Source: Stropharia rugosoannulata
Lineage: Eukaryota > Basidiomycota > Agaricomycetes > Agaricales > Strophariaceae
Length of the DNA: 64,000 bases
Direction of reading: 5' to 3'
Assembly: GCA_028532985.1 (NCBI GenBank)
Contig: JANCIK010000003.1
Coordinates: forward strand, 940,001 to 1,004,000
In this document: positions 32,221-45,993 of the stretch, piece by piece
How positions within the stretch are numbered: the first letter of the stretch is position 1
Layout of the letters: each line of letters starts with the position of its first letter
Made by a program: the position numbers and the translations under genes
The notes under the pieces: generated by a model
Seen by the model: only the letters and a program-made list of their open reading frames with translations
Databases searched by the model: none
Told to the model about the DNA's origin: nothing

Positions 32221-35200
32221 ATGCCCCTCTTGGGTGGCCTTTTCTCAAGAAAGCAGAAGCCGCCTCGCGCAGGCGACGACGCCGCCGACAGTCTCCACAG
32301 CACTGCCGTCTCAGACTACGACCCAGGCCCCTCCCCGACGTCCACCAGCTCCTATGTCCACCCCACCAGGTTCGTGCCCTCCCAGCCCAACGCGAGCAGC
32401 CTCCTCCACCCCGACTCGGCACGCAACAACTACTCGCACCATGCACCCCCTATGACGTCCACACCCACGCCGTCCTCGTCCACCAACGGCGGCGGCAAGC
32501 TGCGCCTTTTTGGTCGCAAAAAGTCCCTCGCAGCAGAGTCCGCACCCGTCACCCCGGACCCGCCTCGAAAAAGCTTTCAGACGGCCCCACGACCGCAGGC
32601 TGACAGGACAAGCACGGACACCGAAGCCACAGATATTCGCCGCCTGCGCCCCCCACCCTCCAGGTCCGCAATATTTGCGGCCTACGGGGATCCCAATAGC
32701 GCTCTTTCAACACGTTCTTTACCCAACGAAACAATAAATTCGACCTCCTCCCCTTTCTCTCTTTCCCCCTTGCAACCGTCCCCTACTCCCCCGCCAAAAA
32801 AATCCTTTTTTGGTTGGGGCAAAAATCATGCCAATGCCCCAGCAGCACTCTCTTCTAATTTTGACGCCGGACCGCTGTCAAATGGATTCGATCCCGCAGG
32901 CTCGCCAGTGAGCCAGGACAGCACTTCATTCAATCTCAGGTCCTTCCGCCACGTCCGCCCTCCATCGCCCACAGGCTCAAACTCTTCATTCACACCGCCC
33001 GTCCCACGCCCTCGCCCGCGTGGGGAAAGCGTCAACTCTGATTCTGCCCAGCGAATATCGGTCGCTGCTTTCCGTGAGGTCCAGGCAAGACGCAGTCAGG
33101 CCGGCTCTCCATCCCCGTCTTTCAGGTCCACTAGCCCCGCACCTGGAATGCCGAATGGACGCAGCAGCCCACGTCCGTCACGCTCGGCTTCACACATTGC
33201 TCAGCAGCAACAGCAACAAAGGCGTCGCACAAGCATGGCTCTCCAATTAACGTCTGATTCCGACGCCTCTGCATCATCCTCGGAGGAAGAATCAGAAGAT
33301 GACACTGCTTATCCTGGTAACCGAACGAAAAAAGCTTTAAATACACCAGGCTCCGCTGGTAGAATCAAGGCCAAATCAGAAATAGGCCATGGTAGACATG
33401 CGCCCATGGTATCTTCCAGGTCTTCTGATTTTCCTATTCAACCGCGAATGCCTAGTTCACACGTCGGTCACTCGACATCACCATCGCCTGCTCCACAACG
33501 CCGCCTGGATGAGAATAAGAAGTCCTTGGATGTTCCCCGTCCACAGTCTACTCTTAACGTCTATAACTCAACATTGCGACCCAGAGCCAGCGTTTCTACC
33601 AGCGCCATCACACCTTCTTCAGCTGCTAAGAGGGCCAGTATCGTTGTTGCCACCAACGCAAAAATGGGAAATAGTGAGTTGTATATGTTTCTCATGAACT
33701 CAATTGACCTCTGTCAGGTTCTGGAACGGAAAGCCGATCATCACCAGTAATTCCGCAGTTGCGCGCCCCCCAGCTTCCTTCGCATCCTTCGGCCACGAGC
33801 GTTTCTTCAGCATCTCGTCAACTCCCGCCTCGACAAACCAGTTCTGACTCTGACTCTGATTCTGAGGACGATGCCCCCTTAGCGAACCTCGTGGGTCCGA
33901 GACGACCGGGAAGTGCAATGTCCTCATATTCAAATCTTCACGCACGATCTACAGGCAATGTTACGACACGTTCTGTTACCAACATGCCCCCAAAGCCGCT
34001 TATTGACATAAATGAGCTAACCGGTCCAAAACGCTCTCAAACAGCGCCTATGGAGAAGAATAATGCGGGTTTTACGGGTGGCCAAACATTACTTGCGCAA
34101 AAGAATGCAGTTTCACAGCAGCATTCACCTTCACATCTGGTGGACAGTCCTATATCAATGAATACAACACTCCCGTGGATGACCAATCAAGAAACGGCAC
34201 CGTTGGTGTCAACATTCCCCCCAGTCAAGTTTGCATCGCCCATGGGATCGCCTGTGCATGAAAAAACGGAATTCGTGGGTAAAATCGAAACGCCCCCACC
34301 TCCAATGCACCAAAGAACACCAAGTGCCGATATGTGTGACAAGGTGTCATCGAGAAGAGACTCTAGCCCTGAAATGAAGCGCGATCCAATTACAAACCGC
34401 CTCTCGCGGGCTGTCAAGAATACGTTGCAATCTCCGCCACTCGATGCCGCGTCTCACGATGATACTACTTGGACAGGCGGAATACAACAGCCTGTATTCA
34501 CCCGAGATGCAAGCCCTGCTTTGGGTCGTGCATCTGATGCCTCGCGCACACAAGATGCAGTTAATGGGCCTACTCCCCGGCCTCGTCCTGCCCGCGCGAG
34601 TATGCCATTCCCAAGAGTGGCGTCCAGCTCTGATCACAGTCCTCCTGATCCTGAACTTGCGCAGTTGCTCGGAACTGCCGTTCAGTTCTTGACCGGTGAG
34701 GCGCCTCCTCAGACTAAGCCGACGGCTCCATCGACTAGTAGCAGTAGTGAGAGCAGCGATGACGCAGAAGGCCCGCCGGCACCGGTCGCGAGTAAGGAAC
34801 GTATTGCGCCTATCCCGATCAAGCAGCGCTCTCCGCCACCCTCATTCAGTGTAACCTCGCGCCCGCCACTAGGAAAACGCGATAATGCTAACACTGACAG
34901 CAGTAACCGCACTTCTATGTACGAGCAGCGACCGCGTAGTAGCACGCTCCAGACATCGTCTACGTCGAGTACTTCGTTCGCGTCCAGGAAGCCTTCCAGC
35001 GGAGAGACGAGTACTTCATCCAGCCATGCGTCCAAGCCAAGCACAAGTTCACTCAGCGCACTTACCACCCTTTCTACCAATAATACCGCGACTGCTCAAA
35101 GTAGGAATGAACGTCCTGGGGCTGTCCACCCTGGAATGGGTGCGCGCCAGCGCAGCTCAACCATGATCACTGGGGTTCCGCTTTCTGCTCAGATGAACAA

Positions 35201-36486
35201 GCAGCCTCCACCAGCGCCCGCGCCCGAGAAGCCATTCGCTATGCGCCGCAACAGTCCCGCAAGCTCAACGGGCGGCTCGAGCAGCGGCCGCACGCCGCTG
35301 ACGCCAAGAGATGGAAGTGATATTAGTGACAAGAAGCAGGAAGAGGCGGAGAAGCCGCGCAAGCACATCGAGCGCCGCAGCGTGAGCTTTGAAGACGACG
35401 TGCAGGACTTGAAGCCCCCGAATAGGAACTACTTGAAGGCACAGACGCCGTCGCGCGGTAACTCGGAAGCGGGAGATGCAGACACGGACGAGGTGGAGGA
35501 ACGCAGGAGAGAACGCAGGCGGAGCGAGGCTAAAGCGTCTATTGAGGTACGTTGTGGTACAACGTTTACTGCTACTTTCGCTAATTGGAATCTTGATATA
35601 GCTCGGCAATGTGGTCAATGGACGCGGTCCTGTGCTGGACGATGACGACGAGGACATGCCAGTCAACCGGATCCCGAACGCGCGCATGTCCACTCTGAAC
35701 CCGATGGTGGCTATGGGCAACCCGATGACCATGCAGATGGGCCAAATGGGCTTCCCCGCATCTCCTGGTCAAGGAATGTGGCCTGGGAACATGCAAATGC
35801 TTTCCCCCGCGCAGTTCATGGTCCCGCCGCCCGCAGACCCGAATTTCCTCGCCGCGCACCAGCAAGCGATGGCGTACGCGAAGCAGGCGTACCAGATGGC
35901 AGTCGCTCAACAGGCGATGGCGGCTGCCGCGGACGAGTGGGAACGCGGCTCGACATTTGGCGGAGGAAGCGTGTATGGAGGCGGCGGTGGGGGTAGCGTG
36001 TACGGCGGGGGCGGAGGAGGTAGTGTGTACGGGGGCTCGCAGGCACCGTCGATGATGGGCTCGCCGTTTGCGATGATGGGTGGTATGAACATGATGCCCG
36101 GCGCATGGAGCTCCGCGGCGTCTATGTACGGTGGAGGCGGCGCGCGCTCCGCGTATGGTGGGAGCCAACTCGGCGTCCCGGATATGAGTAGCTCCCGCAG
36201 CGAGTACGGCGGAGGCCGTAGGGGCGGAGGCAACTGGAGCTCATCGCGCAGCTCGTATGGGGAGTCGTTTGGTCCAGAGCAGACGACGCGGCGCGGTGGC
36301 GCCTCGGGGGGAAAGCGTGGGACGCAGGGTGCAGGACGCGAGTCGGGTTACTTCCCGCCAATGCCTCTCATATCGCCCGGGCAGCTGAACACCGGGCGCA
36401 ATAGCCCTGAGCTACGCGGCAGGCCGAAGCTGGGCCAAAGCCCGAATCGCAAGGCACCTCCGCCGTCGAGCTGGAAAGCCAGCTAG
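32221..36486 (+). CDS. Large Ser/Pro-rich low-complexity protein, unknown function (1388 aa)
   Basis: Three exons, 32221-33673, 33718-35546 and 35602-36486, join in frame. The sequence is nearly all disordered: Ser/Pro/Thr-rich with basic patches (GLFSRKQK, LRLFGRKKS), acidic Ser runs (SDSDSDSEDD), a Q run, and a charged region near residue 1070 (RRRERRRSEAKASIE). The last 290 residues are Met/Gly/Tyr-rich with GSVYGGGGG repeats and GG(A/S)RSAYGG-type motifs. I recognise no catalytic domain. Such composition suits a scaffold of polarity, septum or RNA granules, but that is a guess. The ATG at 32221 follows a CT-rich leader and starts MPLLGGLFSRK. Confidence 0.75.
35965..36039 (+). repeat. 27-bp coding tandem repeat (GSVYGGGGG)
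   Basis: Three tandem units of 27 bp at 35965-35991, 35992-36018 and 36019-36039 (the last incomplete) encode GSVYGGGGG. Wobble positions differ between units, so the repeat is kept at protein level rather than being a recent slippage product. Confidence 0.8.
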
Positions 36487-37099
36487 CTGAAGAACATACA
36501 TCATATAACCTCCATTCTCGACACTTTTTTTTTTTAGTTGTCCTTTGGCTTTTCTTTCCTTCTTTCTTTTATTGTGCCATTTATCAACTTTCACTCTTTC
36601 TACTGTTCCGCTGTGGACCCTGTTATAACTGGCTGTCTTAGTTCCTTGCGGGATACCCATCGTTTTTAGACAGCCCGCACAGTGGCTCGCTATTTATGTT
36701 TCTTTTTCGTATATTCATGCCTTGCCTTTCCTACGCTCGTTTTCTATCTAGACACAATCCAGCTTCTGGACATCTAATCACGCACATCACCACCATTCCC
36801 CCGTCACCATTAACTTTGTATAATTAGTGTTATTATCATACCTATCTGGCCTGGACTTGACCGACCATTGAGACTGGCTTCATTATACCTAACCCTTCTT
36901 ACATATCATGCAAATATATAACGAACTGCTAGTCGAAACTTTTGGACGAATGTGTGCTTGAGACGAAACATATGGAGCTGGGTAACTTTTGGGTGATTGA
37001 TTACACGAGAACAACCATGAAGCCCACAAATAACTAATGATACAATAAACACAGGCTAGTACAAAATGCAGGAGATGAGTAAGTGAGTATGCGTATATT
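36487..37099. other. Intergenic region between convergent genes
   Basis: 613 bp between two 3' ends, rich in T tracts (for example 36525-36536). No gene seen; it should hold both polyadenylation regions. Confidence 0.5.
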
Positions 37100-38495
37100 T
37101 CACGCAGTGATTTCGTTCGCTGGAGCGACGGCGTCAACATTGACAACGACAGATGATTTCTCAGGAGATTGAGGTGCTTCGACAAGGGTAGCGGGCGTTG
37201 CAGCTCCCTCTGCGATAGACGTATTCTCAGAGGTATCTGAGGCCGGCGCTGGAGGAGGGAAGTCGACGCGAGTTCCATCTTTCTGGATGCCACAAGCACT
37301 ACGAGGAGAAGAGATGGGATCAAAACACACTTTAGTAAAAATCCGAAAAAGGAAATAAATTAGTAACATACGCCACAATCGCGCTCCAGTAGCTCTCCGG
37401 CTCAAACTCATACGCGTGTTCCCCTCCGAAATCGGCATCGAGCTGCGACGCCGGGATGAGCTCGAGGAGGTCAGGGTTGAAGCGCATCTAGAAAACATGG
37501 AGATTGTAGTGAGCATGTCAGCCTGCAGGCGGACGGTGCGGGCTGCATGGAGCTGACCTGAGCTCGCATGCGCGCACACCGCCCAGCCGATCGGCTTTGT
37601 ATGTTTGAATGTGAGTAAGCAGGAGATGCATACCTTGTCGCGGGTAACGGGGTCGAGGAAGGGAGAGATGCCCTTGTAGAAGAAGTTGAGCAGCATGGGC
37701 AAATTAACGACGATTGCGCGGCCGAGCGTCTCGACGTAGTGCTGCTGCAGGATGTTCAGCACTTTGCGTGCAACGGAGATAGAAGGGTTGGTTCGCAACG
37801 TCGTTGATTTGTAGTCCACGATGATCACCAGGGATTCCTGGCCCTCGGGCATAAGGTCCTTGGCGCGCTCACTAGATACTATGGGTCAGCTCCTTGGTGT
37901 ATTCCGAGAAGTGGAGAGACGCACAGACACCATACCAGATGGCGCAGCTGGCGTGGGCCGGTCTCTGTGTTCTCGCGTCCGGGGCGCATATATATGATGG
38001 GTCGACCGTCCTTGTCAAAGCCACTGATGATGCTGTGCTGGGAGTTAACATCATGATGATAGCGACGACGGAGAAGAGAGGCACCCGGGGGACGTACATT
38101 TTGCCGGTCTCGCTCTCGATCTTGACCTCGTCGGGGGGGATGAGGTCGGGCTTGAACTCGCGGCGCCATTCGAGCGTCGCCTTGATGCGTTTCTTGCCGT
38201 CGTCGACATTCCACTTTGCGGCGCGCATATAACGCGGGATGGTGTCGGCGTTGGCCAACCAGCGCGCCTCCCATGGGCGGTACGGATCGGTGGCGGGAAG
38301 CAGCTGGCTCTCGGCGTACTGGAGGTACCGTCAGCATGGCTGTAGCATTTTTAGTAGACGAAGGAGAAATGGGCTACGGACCTCGCGGAGCTGAGCCATC
38401 AAGGTTTTCTGCTCATCGGAGTAGTGGTGGATGGGGGCGACGACGGTGCCGGGGGCGGGCTGGGTGATGATCTGCGTGGTCGTAGTGGAGGACAT
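37100..38495 (-). CDS. Sec14-like CRAL-TRIO lipid-transfer protein
   Basis: Six minus-strand exons: 38495-38382, 38318-38098, 38032-37925, 37871-37634, 37487-37372 and 37298-37100. They give 331 aa, or 365 aa from an in-frame ATG at 38597. A CRAL-TRIO N-terminal helical segment (RYMRAAKWNVDDGKKRI, EWRREF) precedes the lipid-binding fold: SGFDKDGRPIIYMRPGRENT, ESLVIIVDYKSTTLR, ILQQHYVETLGRAIVVNLP and FYKGISPFLDPVTRDKMRF. Proteins of this type exchange phosphatidylinositol and other lipids between membranes and support PI4P synthesis and traffic. The acidic and Ala/Pro-rich tail (about the last 50 residues) is poorly conserved in the family. The donors at exons 2 and 3 were chosen to restore GKII and VWCLERAKD. 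Confidence 0.88.
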
Positions 38496-40904
38496 GGGAA
38501 GACCGGGGCTGCGCGGGGTAGGCAGGATGCTGGTTGTATCTACTGGACGAAACGGCGGCGGGCCGAGGACATCGTCTGCCACTCCGCTTTTTGTCATCTC
38601 ATCCCGAGTTCCCTGCCAAGCGCATCACGTGACCCATTAATTCTTCCGCAACGTCCGGAAGATGACAGACCCGCCATGACGGCTGGCCGCTGCAGTGAGC
38701 TGCAGTGCTGACGACGAGCGTTTCTGCACGCAGAGGAGTAAGGCACGTCGTGCCTTATCATGGTTCAGCGCGCGCAGACAGAATATCCGAGCAGCGTCGC
38801 GCAAACGCCAGTATGGCAAGCACCGAACGCCTCTGCAGTCGGTGTCTAGATCCAGTCCAAGTGCCCTGACAAGACACCGGATACTAGTGCGCATGAGCCA
38901 TTTCCGCGCCTATTCGTTTACAGTGCGGACCAGCAGGATCTTGACGAGCTGGCAGTGATGTTGTATACGTCCTCGATCTATTATTTTTAATCCTCAAGAC
39001 AAAGGGAGATTTGAGCCATGGCTATAGATAAATTTAGGTATATGCGTTCATTTGAAGTTTATTCAGTCTCAGTCTCTTGCCATAATATGCTCACTTAGTT
39101 TAATCTCTGCAAGCGCGCATGCCTCGCTCTTTTCCCTGCATGGTATGGACTGGGAGCGGCCGTTTCTTATCTTTTTGTTGCCTTTCTGTGACACATGCAG
39201 ATCGTGCTCATAAATGCCGACTGTTGCTCAACAACTGCAAGCTAACGTAAGTAAACGGGTCTGAAAGTATGATCTTCAGATACACACCAAGTCGGAGGTC
39301 TTTTCGTTTCTCAGTGTATCAAAAGCCATCGGCCTCTGCACCAGTGGTGGAGGCACAGACAGAAGGCGAAGACGGAGGAGGCAGAATTCACGAATAGATC
39401 GCAGGAAAAAATAGATGGATCACGTTAGACATCCTAGGCTAAGACACAAAGAGCAGAAAGTAGACACAGACGTGAAGTGGAAGGAAAGAAAGGAGATGGG
39501 GTAACGACAGGGGGCAGACGCGTCTTATAGTGCGCGTCACCTGACCCTGACCCGCAACCCCAAGAAAAAAAATTGAGTCCTTAAAGCACACTATCCTCTC
39601 GCATTGGAGACAAGAGCAGAACTTGTGTTCCCGCTACGAAGCCCTTCTCAGCGCTAGAGATTGTCTTGCCTGTTTTCAGCCTCCCTTTTCTTTTCTTTCA
39701 GGGTATGGTACGGCCACGCGCGCTTGCCGCCTCAGCGCGCGTCCGTGGTCTTTTTATATCTTCCGCTTTCCGGTTGTGGCAGTCAGCAGGTTTATTCCAA
39801 GCAGGTTGATTGCAAGATGTTCATTGCTAGCCATGAACGCACATATCATTGCGCCGGAGCGCTAAAGGCTTGCAACGCTCGAGATGTCCAGGACCAAGGT
39901 ACGCATCATGCCGCCTATCCAAATTCCCAGCTGGTGGTTGCAAGGGATTTATGTAAGGCGTCTGCGTCATGACGTACCTTGCAGTTACAAACATCCAACG
40001 AAAGGTGTGGTTAATGTGTAAGAGATTTGTCAAAAAGTCGCGCTGGCAGGAGGGTGGCCGTGACCGATCAAGGAGACGGCGTAAGACGGTCAATAAATCG
40101 TGACTATAATCGTTAGTAAATTCCTTCGTCGGGTTGAAACGACCGCGTGGATTAGTGAAGACACAGCTCAGAAATTCAGGGAAAGGGGCAGGGAAGAGCG
40201 ACAGCGTTTTAAAGACGCGGCGGGGGAGAATAACAGAAGGGGATTCTAAACCGTTACAGAACCGTGATGAACTTCCTTTATACCAAAGCTATGGAGCATT
40301 GTTTAGTCTTGCGTAATTATAGGTGTCGGCCACAAATAGATGGCTGCGGATAAACGGGCAACTCAGTACAGACTGAGAACGCTGGCGGACGAAAGTCAGA
40401 AGGAAAGCATATGTGACACGATAAGAAACTAAACTGAAGGTTGTTCCCACTGTAGTATTCTGTCAGATCACCGTCAGGATAGGAACCTCGGCAAATCTGA
40501 GGATCACCGGCGGGTGTGTATGAAATGTTAGTACTGCTAGAAGACGGTTGCGCAGAGCCTCAGGGGAGCCAGCGACTGTCCGCTAGCAAGTACTCCATGC
40601 TCCAAGATGGGGATGAAGCTCCGGCGTGAAGTACATGTAGGATCCAAAAAGTGAATGTCCCAGAATACATGTGTAGAAACGACCACATGAGGCAGGGGCA
40701 TGATGGTGGGGATGACATCAGGAGAAATAAAATTGGGCGCGAAAGTCGAACGGACCAAATTAGGAAAGTACTGGTGTGGATTGGGACCCAGCCGGCCTGA
40801 CAGACAACAGCCATCTGCTCTCTGCGGCCTGTCCGCCTCTCTCCGCCCCTTTTCTCTCTCCCGGCCCTCCTCTCCCTTTCTTTACTCCCTCTCCCTCGGG
40901 AGTC
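38496..40904. other. Long intergenic region upstream of the chitin synthase
   Basis: 2.4 kb with no supported gene. Open frames at 39623-39972 have no recognisable product or splice context. The last 130 bp before the ATG are a CT-rich leader. The length exceeds any other divergent gap in the window and may hold complex regulation of the chitin synthase gene. Confidence 0.5.
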
Positions 40905-43900
40905 ATGGATCAGCGCCCCCCGCGGTCTGCCCGTCCCGCCTCCCACTCTCCCGCACCGCCCTACCACGACCAACCGCGCCCGCCTATCAACCCAACCGAG
41001 AGCACAAAGGCCGGCGTCTCCTTCAGGAACACAGAACAGGGCGACCGCCATGCTGCAGTCGACTCCCACCGGCGCCAGACTTCCGCAGTCTATGTCCCTA
41101 CTCTCTCCGCCGGCCTCGACCCAGAGCATTTAGACCAGTTTGACCCCTCCCGCGTCGGCAGAAAGAAGAGTCTTGTCCGACCTGACCGCGAAAAGATCGA
41201 CCCCAGTCACAGACAATGGCACTACCGCAGCCATGTCGCTCAGCTCGAGGAGGAGGGGAACACTCGCATGGGCGTCATACCATCAAGTAAGCACCATGTG
41301 TTCATCGTTTTCTCTGATTGGGATCTTAAATCCTCTGTACCTTTCTTTTCATTTCGCCATCAATAAAATCAGCCACTGGAAACTACCCCCAGCTTCGTAG
41401 AGGAAGGTCTTTGCTCGCTCGCGAGGAGGATGTGCACGAGTCCGGCCTTGCTCTTTTCAAACGCGCACAAACACTCCGGAGAAAGCGTCACCAGCCTACG
41501 CCGCCGTCAGCCCCTCCCCAGGCGGAAGTTAAGAAGAGGGGGTGTTGGAAAGGCCCTGGGCCTGGTGGCCCCTGGATGGTGTATTGTATGATCATAACGA
41601 TACTCATCCCTAATTTCCTTCTTAAATCGTGTGGTAAGTCTGGCGCACTGCTGCGCTGACATCCGCTTCTAAACTCATTGCGCATTATTTTTTTTAGGCA
41701 TACGCACTCCCGAGCAACAGCGTGCATGGCGGGAGAAGATGGGCCTCATCTCTGTTATCGCCTCGCTCATGGCCGGTGTCGGTTTTCTCACATTCGGGTT
41801 TACCATCACTGTCTGTGGGACTCCGCCAAACCGATTTCATGGAGGCGCAATCGGTGATGATTTCATTGGCAACGGCACCGTTGTCATCCATGGCTATGAT
41901 TACAACTTCACAGACTTTAAGCATCCCGCCGCGGGCTCGACTTTCAATGGTACCACGAATCCGCTCCTAACAGGGGGCTGGAACCTAGGTGGCAACGACG
42001 CTTCGTTCCTATTTCAGAAGACGAACCAAAATTGTCTGGGATTGATTACCAAATCCAATTCCTCGAGTATCACAGGACAAGGCAACCTACTTGACTGGTA
42101 TTTCCCTTGCAACATTTATAGCCAGGTGGGACCCACCGACGTGAACAACACCAATTATGGTGCTGGAACGAGTTGCCATCTTACGCAAAATTCTCGTAAC
42201 TTGCTGGAAAAGGTGCAAGTCCTTGGTCAGGTTTACTATACCTGGGATGATGTTAAGAATCCAAATCGTAACTTAGCTGTCTATGAATCGTACGCCACAT
42301 TCATGATATTAGTGATGTTTCACACTCATTGTTTTTTAGCACGGTTCTCGACCTTGACTTATTCAATTGGCTCAACCAAACAGAAGTTCAATACCCCTCT
42401 CTCTGGGACGACATGAAGACGGCGAACGGCACTTACAATGGAAAGGATTTGACCATGTTGATCGAACGAACCAATCAGCAGAAGCTTGGTCACTGTATGC
42501 AAGACATTATCAGCATCGGATTTATTGACACAAACTCCATTGGATGCGTCGCGTCATCCGTTGTGTTGTATCTTTCTTTGATTTTCATTATCGGTGTCGT
42601 GGCCATCCGTTTCTTCATGGCTGTGCTATTCCAGTGGTTCTTTTCTTGGAAACTCGGAAACTTCCCTCGCGAAACATACGAGCAACGCATGCAAAGGTCT
42701 CAGGAAATCGAGAACTGGACAAACGACATATACCGCGCAGCCCCTAACGAGTTTCGCCCGAACGTCAATAAGAACGGACTCCGAAAACAGAACAACAGGA
42801 AAACTTTCTTGCCAAGTACCTCGCGCTTTACACCTTCTGATAACTTGCTGAAGAGCGGACGACCGACGACGGCTTATGGACCACTCGATTCTTCTTCGAA
42901 TTATAAGCGTTCGACTGTTTATTCCACGGTCGGCTTTGGCAAGGGAAGCAAAATCACTCCTCCTGATTCACCCAATTATAGGCAGTCAAGAAGTACCATG
43001 TCTTTGCCAGATGGATCTCCAAGAAACAACTTTGCAGACAATCCGTGTCCTTTCCCTTTGCATAATGTCGTTCCTCAGCCACCCATTGATTACGAGCCGT
43101 TCAACTTCCCTCTGGCACATACTATCTGCCTTGTTACGGCCTACTCTGAATCCATCGAAGGTCTACGAACAACGCTTGACTCTCTCGCGACGACCGATTA
43201 TCCCAACAGTCACAAGCTAATTCTTGTCATTGCTGATGGAATGGTTAAGGGAGCCGGAAACTCTATGACGACGCCTGAAATTTGTTTAACGATGATGAAG
43301 GAGTTTATCATTCCTCCTTCAGAAGTGGAGCCTCATTCATACGTTGCCATCGCAGACGGTCACAAACGGCACAACATGGCCAAAGTATATGCAGGGTTCT
43401 ACGACTACGATGATGCTACCACGGAGCGCTCGAAACAGCAGCGCGTTCCAATTGTTCTTGTAGCCAAGTGTGGTAATCCTCTCGAGGCCAACGAAGCGAA
43501 GCCTGGAAACCGTGGCAAGCGCGACAGTCAAATCGTGTTAATGGCATTTTTACAGAAGGTTATGTTCGACGAACGCATGACTACGTTCGAGTACGAGTTC
43601 TTCAATTCGATATGGCGAGTGACAGGAGTAAGCCCGGATCGATATGAGCTCGTTCTTTGCGTGGACGCCGACACAAAGGTCTTCCCGGATTCGTTGACTC
43701 GCATGGTTAGTTGCATGGTTCACGATGAGGAAATTATGGGTCTCTGCGGGGAAACGAAGATCGCTAACAAGGCGGAAACCTTCGTGACCATGATGCAAGG
43801 TACGTTCACATTGCGCCTTGTTCTGTTAACATTTTGCTCAACCTTTTACCTCTCACAGTGTTCGAGTACTACATCTCTCACCACATGACCAAAGCATTCG

Positions 43901-45429
43901 AATCCATGTTCGGCGGTGTGACCTGTTTGCCCGGTTGTTTTACCATGTATCGTATCAAGGCTCCTAAGGGCGACACTGGCTATTGGGTGCCCATCCTTGC
44001 CAACCCTGATATCGTGGAGCACTATTCGGAGAACGTCGTTGACACGCTACACAAGAAGAATTTGCTGCTCCTCGGAGAGGATCGTTATCTCACCACGCTT
44101 ATGTTGAAGACATTCCCCAAACGCAAGAACGTTTTTTGTCCCCAAGCCGTTTGCAAAACTGTCGTACCGGATACGTTCCGTGTCCTGCTTTCTCAGCGCC
44201 GTCGTTGGATTAACTCGACCATTCACAATCTGGCGGAGCTCATCTTGGTCCGTGACCTTTGCGGTACATTCTGCTTCTCCATGCAGTTCGTTGTTGGAAT
44301 GGAATTAGCCGGTACTTTGGTGCTGCCTGCTGCTATTGCATTCACCCTCTACCTTATTATAGTGTCTATCATTCCTGGCGGAACCAACACCACCATCCCT
44401 TTGATCCTATTGGCCATCGTACTTGGCCTTCCCGGTGTACTAATTGTGGTTACTTCACGGAAGATCGCATACGTCGGATGGATGTTGGTCTACCTTCTTT
44501 CGCTGCCCATATGGAACGGAATCTTGCCAGCTTACGCATTCTGGCACTTTGATGACTTTTCATGGGGTGAGACGAGAAAAGTTATGGGTGACAAGGGACA
44601 TGACTCCGGTGACAAGGAGGGAGAATTTGACTCTACGCATATTGTGATGAAGCGGTGGGCTGAGTTTGAACGCGATCGTCGCTGGAAGAGTGGAACCCAG
44701 TCAAGGGACTCTACCTATTACGAAAAGAAGTGCGCCTCTTGTCATCTCTTTTTGTTCTAATACTGACTATTACTGAACTCCAGGGCCGACAGCAATCGTT
44801 ATTCGTTAGCGTCTAATTCTGACCTTACTCACCAGCCACCGGCCTTCGATGCGAGTACTTTGGACAGCGCTAACTATTCCAGCCCAAGGCCCAGACATGA
44901 CAGCACCGCCCTGCTTATGCTCCCAGCCCCTCTGTCCGTGAATAGGCAGCCAATGTCCTCTGCATCTTCAGTTGGCATGTCAAGGTCTAGCGAAGACAAC
45001 TATAACTCTGACACCGGCTCAAATTCCAACTTACGATTGATCCCAAGCCCTCAGGTGACCAATGAAAGTGGGCATACAACGGAATCCTCAGACCAACAGC
45101 GCCTCCTGTCGCCCACATCACCTTTTGATGCTCGGTTCTCACGACAAGCTCCGAATCCAATGGCAGACCCATTCCGGTCGCAGACGACGTCACCGACACA
45201 TTATGACGACGGTATGAGCTTTACGCCCGATTATGACGGCGGAAGGGGTGTGCGCCTTACAGATAGCGGCCCCGTACCAGGACCAGATGGAGTGAGAAGA
45301 GTGCCTCGCCCTTCAGGACGGCGCCCTACCTCGCAAGCTCCCCCGCAAAATCGGTATTCACGTAGTTCAGCCGCTTTCTCTCTACCGCCTGGTGCCGCAC
45401 CACCTCAGTCCCACTATGGGGGCAATTAA
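40905..45429 (+). CDS. Class IV chitin synthase (Chs3 type)
   Basis: Exons 40905-41286, 41373-41633, 41698-42289, 42340-43799, 43859-44729 and 44784-45429 give 1403 aa. The order is a disordered N-terminus, two close membrane helices (about residues 190-245), and an extracytoplasmic region beginning [11 protein letters not shown] third helix (about residue 500) and the catalytic GT2 domain follow. Visible motifs are [20 protein letters not shown] and the processive signature QRRRWINST (about residue 1010). Three or four more helices and a Ser-rich tail complete it. It polymerises GlcNAc from UDP-GlcNAc into wall chitin at the plasma membrane. The class call rests on the overall layout and extracytoplasmic region; no myosin motor is attached. 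Confidence 0.92.
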
Positions 45430-45993
45430 TCATGCCTAGCATCGTATCTATATCCATTCTCTTTACATACACATGGACCCATCCATTACGAATTTTGTCT
45501 GTTTGTGATTCATTTGACTTTATATTGGACTTATTCCCTCCTTTATGTTACTAGTTTGTACAAGTCTCGGGCGGAGGTTCACTTAAACGAGCGATAGGAT
45601 TAATGTTTTGAAAAAGAGACATCAGCCGCGCATCGACACTCTTCCTCATCTCGACTATTCCTTCATACATATATAGCACTTAAATAGTAGTGTGTATACT
45701 TATTTGCAACGCGACGTAGAATCGGAAAATTGCAGTACGAGCGCGTAGGACTTTATTAAGCAGACGTATATACCCGTAGCTACCTCACAATTGTGTTCTT
45801 TCAAGTAGCGAGTTCATGACACGCGTTGACGACGCGTTCATTTCTTGTAGATGATGGCTTGATTTGTCAAAGTGAAGGTGTGGCAAATGGCTTTGTTTGG
45901 TTAAGCTCCAAATGGGTTGATGTTCAGGCACGTTTCCTTGTGTCTGCACCTTCACCCTCACCCGTCAGCCTGCCCCCTCCCCTTAGCCCAACC
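45430..45993. other. Intergenic region
   Basis: 564 bp between the chitin synthase stop and the Whi2-like start. No gene seen; a CT-rich leader precedes the next ATG. Confidence 0.5.

Noticed and set aside
39623..39972. Overlapping 80- and 103-aa open frames upstream of the chitin synthase
   Set aside because: No ATG context, intron or product that I recognise; likely chance.
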